A stretch of 64,000 nucleotides of DNA, from positions 1-64,000 of the forward strand of contig VMSP01000099.1 in assembly GCA_013792135.1 (NCBI GenBank). Reading direction: 5' to 3'. The position numbers and the translations under genes were made by a program. The notes beneath the pieces are model-generated. The model saw nothing but the letters and a program-made list of their open reading frames with translations. It had not been told where the DNA came from and did not search any database. Below are positions 61,681 to 64,000 of the stretch, in pieces. Numbering within the stretch: the stretch's first letter is position 1; the number at the start of each line of letters is the position of its first letter. The DNA comes from Desulfocapsa sp. (GTDB taxonomy: Bacteria > Desulfobacterota > Desulfobulbia > Desulfobulbales > Desulfocapsaceae).

Positions 61681-64000
61681 ATGCACGCTTCTATTTCCAC
61701 TCCTTCCGCCCAAAAGGCGGTCGGTGCGGTTCTTGTAGTAGGTGGCGGGGTGGCCGGAGTCCAGGCCGCCCTCGATCTCACCGAACTCGGTCTCAAGGTC
61801 TATCTGGTCGAAAAGTCCGGCGCCATCGGCGGGGTCATGGCCCGACTGGACAAGACTTTTCCCACCAATGACTGCTCGCTCTGTATCCTCGCCCCCAAGC
61901 TGGTTGAGGCGGGCCGCGATCCCAATATCGAGATCCTGACCAAGTCGGAACTGCTTTCCCTTTCCGGCACCCCCGGCAATTTTACCGCCAAGATCAGAAA
62001 AGAGCCCCGTTACATCGACGAGGAAGTGTGCACCGGCTGCGGCCAGTGTACCCTCTATTGCCTCAAGCAGATCGGCGATGAGTACAACGAGAATCTCGGG
62101 ATCTCCAACGCCGCCCACATCGATTACGCCCAGGCCGTCCCCACCAGCTATTATATCGACGCCAAGGCCTGTCTCATGCTCAACTACCAGACCTGCGGCC
62201 TCTGTGCCGTGGCCTGCCAGGCAAAGGCCATCCGTTTTGACCAGAAGGAGGAAATTCTTGACCTGGCGGTCGGTTCCGTGATCCTGGCGCCGGGTCTGGG
62301 CCGGACCAGCAAGGAGGTGCTCGGCCGCTACGGCTGGGGCAAGTTCGCCGATGTCCTCAGCGCCTTTGAGCACGAGCGGCTGATGTGCGCCTCCGGCCCC
62401 ACCGGCGGGGCGATCCTTCGCCCCTCAGACCACAAGCACCCCCGCAAAATCGCCTTTCTCCAGTGCATCGGCTCCCGCGATCAGACCTGTGGCAACAACT
62501 ACTGCTCCTCGGTCTGCTGCATGTACGCCATCAAGCAGGCAACCCTTGCTCGCGAACACGACCCTAACGCTGAAATCACCCTCTTTTACATGGATATCCG
62601 CACCCACGGCAAGGGCTTTGATGCCGCCCGTGAGCGGGCCACGATTGAAAACAACTTTCGGGTGATCTACGCCCGGCCGCCGCAAGTGGAGGACGTCTTT
62701 AACGGCGGACTGCTGCTCACCTGGGCCACGGATGACGGCAAACATCACTACGAGATGTTCGACATGGTCGTTCTCTCTCAGGGGGTAGAATCGCCGGACG
62801 ACGCCGAACAGCTTGGCCAGGCCGCCGGTATTGATCTGAACAAGTACCTCTTTGCCCGGACGGACACCTACGCGCCCCTTGCCACCAGCCGCCCCGGCGT
62901 CTACGTGATCGGCGCCTTTCAGGGGCCAAAAGATATCCCTGATTCGGTGACCCAGGCGGGCGGTGCCGCGGCCCTCTGTTCGGGACAACTGGTCGCAGCC
63001 CGCGGCACCGAGATGACCAAGGCGGTGTTCCCGGAGGAGCGTGACATCTCCAAGGAAGAACCTCGCATCGGCGTCTTTGTCTGCCATTGCGGCATCAATA
63101 TCGCTGGCGTCGTCGATGTGCGGGCGGTGCGTGACTATGCCCGGGATCTGCCCGGCGTGGTCTATTCCACCGACAACCTCTACTCCTGCTCTCAGGACAC
63201 CCAGCAGCATCTCGTTAACATCATCCGCGAACACCGGCTCAACCGGATCGTTGTCTCCGCCTGCACCCCGCGCACCCATGAACCCCTCTTTCAGGCCACC
63301 CTGCGCGATGCGGGCCTGAACCGTGCCTTATTTGAAATGGCCAATATCCGCGATCAATGTTCCTGGGTTCACATGCACGAACCCGAGGCGGCCACCGCCA
63401 AGGCCAAGGATCTGGTGCGCATGGCCGTGGCCAAGGCGGCCCATCTCACCGCCCTGCCGGAACAACGGCTGCCGGTCACCCCCTCGGCCCTCGTTATCGG
63501 CGGCGGCCTGGCCGGCATGACTGCGGCGCTCACTATTGCCGAACAGGGCTTCCCAACGACCCTGGTCGAGCAGGGGGAGACCATGGGAGGCCGGGCCCTG
63601 TTGCTGACAGCCGACCGTTTTGGCCGCGATCCGCGCCAGGCCATAGCGAATCTGGCCCACAGGGTGAAAACCCATCCGTTGATCAGCGTGCGCACCAGAG
63701 CCACGGTGGCCAGTGTCTCAGGCTATGTGGGCAACTTCACCACCACCATTGCCGGCAAGGCGGGCAGTGAGGTGGTCAATCACGGGGTCATGGTGATCGC
63801 CACCGGCGGCAAGCCCTATGCGCCGAAACAGTATCTGCACGGCGACTCCGAGCGGGTGCTGACCCAACTGGAACTGGAACAGCGGCTGGCGTCAGGCCGT
63901 CCGCTTTCCGCCAAGATGAAACAGGTGGTGATGATCCAGTGCGTGGGCTCGCGGGGTGATGATCTGGCCTACTGCAGCCGCGTTTGCTGCGGACAGGCCC
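61681..64000 (+). CDS. hdrA: HdrA-like protein with tandem flavin modules (partial, 3' end outside)
   Basis: It is open from ATG 61681 to the window end (at least 773 residues). The first module (1-460) has VLVVGGGVAGVQAALDL, a C117-C120-C123-C127 [4Fe-4S] motif (CTGCGQCTLYC), a second Cys set at 164, 172, 175 and 179, and a GSRDQTCGNNYC region (262-280). The second starts at about 461 and is canonical HdrA: VCHCGINIAGVVDV, SACTPRTHEPLFQATL, FEMANIRDQCSWVHMHEPEA and VIGGGLAGMTAAL. HdrA carries FAD and performs flavin-based electron bifurcation with HdrBC and MvhD-type or Flox partners, which may lie beyond the window. No in-frame stop was found. Confidence 0.9.
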   Translation, partial: MHASISTPSAQKAVGAVLVVGGGVAGVQAALDLTELGLKVYLVEKSGAIGGVMARLDKTFPTNDCSLCILAPKLVEAGRDPNIEILTKSELLSLSGTPGNFTAKIRKEPRYIDEEVCTGCGQCTLYCLKQIGDEYNENLGISNAAHIDYAQAVPTSYYIDAKACLMLNYQTCGLCAVACQAKAIRFDQKEEILDLAVGSVILAPGLGRTSKEVLGRYGWGKFADVLSAFEHERLMCASGPTGGAILRPSDHKHPRKIAFLQCIGSRDQTCGNNYCSSVCCMYAIKQATLAREHDPNAEITLFYMDIRTHGKGFDAARERATIENNFRVIYARPPQVEDVFNGGLLLTWATDDGKHHYEMFDMVVLSQGVESPDDAEQLGQAAGIDLNKYLFARTDTYAPLATSRPGVYVIGAFQGPKDIPDSVTQAGGAAALCSGQLVAARGTEMTKAVFPEERDISKEEPRIGVFVCHCGINIAGVVDVRAVRDYARDLPGVVYSTDNLYSCSQDTQQHLVNIIREHRLNRIVVSACTPRTHEPLFQATLRDAGLNRALFEMANIRDQCSWVHMHEPEAATAKAKDLVRMAVAKAAHLTALPEQRLPVTPSALVIGGGLAGMTAALTIAEQGFPTTLVEQGETMGGRALLLTADRFGRDPRQAIANLAHRVKTHPLISVRTRATVASVSGYVGNFTTTIAGKAGSEVVNHGVMVIATGGKPYAPKQYLHGDSERVLTQLELEQRLASGRPLSAKMKQVVMIQCVGSRGDDLAYCSRVCCGQA

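Noticed and set aside
62461-62520. Selenocysteine in HdrA
   Set aside because: Some HdrA proteins have Sec near the YCS..CC motif, but here codons 62461-62520 contain only TGC/TGT and no in-frame TGA occurs to the window end.

Overview
The window looks like chromosomal DNA of an anaerobic, probably sulfate-reducing or sulfur-disproportionating Desulfobacterota, most likely Desulfobulbales. The signs are an HdrA-type electron-bifurcation subunit, a CODH-family protein, CooT and DUF3842, a CbiK-type cobaltochelatase, a UGA-containing SelW-type selenoprotein, and GC-rich host genes. This placement is inferred from gene content; no marker gene was compared.

Layout. (1) 0-11 kb is host core: SHOCT lipoprotein, secreted 5'-nucleotidase, secreted trypsin-like protease, MntP, a PP-loop thiolase, RecN, a DtxR-family regulator, a selenoprotein hidden by its in-frame UGA (7393-7608, minus), dGTPase, a ClC channel and tRNA-Arg(TCG). 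(2) About 11.2-33.4 kb is a lower-GC integrated element beside the tRNA. It has a frameshifted tyrosine integrase, a Fic remnant, divergent regulators, an excisionase-like protein, a sigma-like protein, an almost complete F-type type IV secretion operon (TraA-L-E-K-B-V-C-W-U-TrbC, then TrbI-S26 peptidase-TraF-TraH-X-TraG) and an HU-like protein. Nine ~30-bp-spaced dyads followed by an AT-rich tract sit inside the operon, just after an HTH gene. No relaxase, coupling protein or TraN is seen. (3) 33.6-46.7 kb is a corrinoid/tetrapyrrole regulon on the minus strand. Two near-identical cobalamin riboswitch-terminator modules control it. It contains DUF2162-like, MotA/TolQ/ExbB-like and DUF2149 proteins, a BtuF-CbiZ fusion, an AcsE-like pterin-binding protein, an exported membrane-anchored CobN, CbiK, a TonB-dependent receptor and a second BtuF-like protein. 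No BtuCD transporter is present. (4) 46.8-61.2 kb is a probable nickel regulon on the plus strand: DUF3842-CooT, a His-rich protein, HldD, an FmdE-like protein, a CODH homologue that has lost active-site ligands, ExbB-ExbD-TonB, an outer-membrane receptor and a five-gene Nik/Opp-type ABC importer. Three leaders in this region share a 13-nt 5' terminator arm. (5) 61.7 kb to the end is a tandem HdrA-like protein that runs off the window.

How the genes fit together. Region 3 pairs an outer-membrane receptor with exported metal-tetrapyrrole chelatase machinery resembling the CobN-like HmuS systems, but under B12-riboswitch control. Region 4 supplies TonB energy and inner-membrane import for a metal or metallophore, next to nickel-handling proteins. 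The most unusual items are the CODH homologue without its unique-iron ligands, the shared leader element, the dyad array within the tra operon, and the B12-regulated exported CobN cluster.
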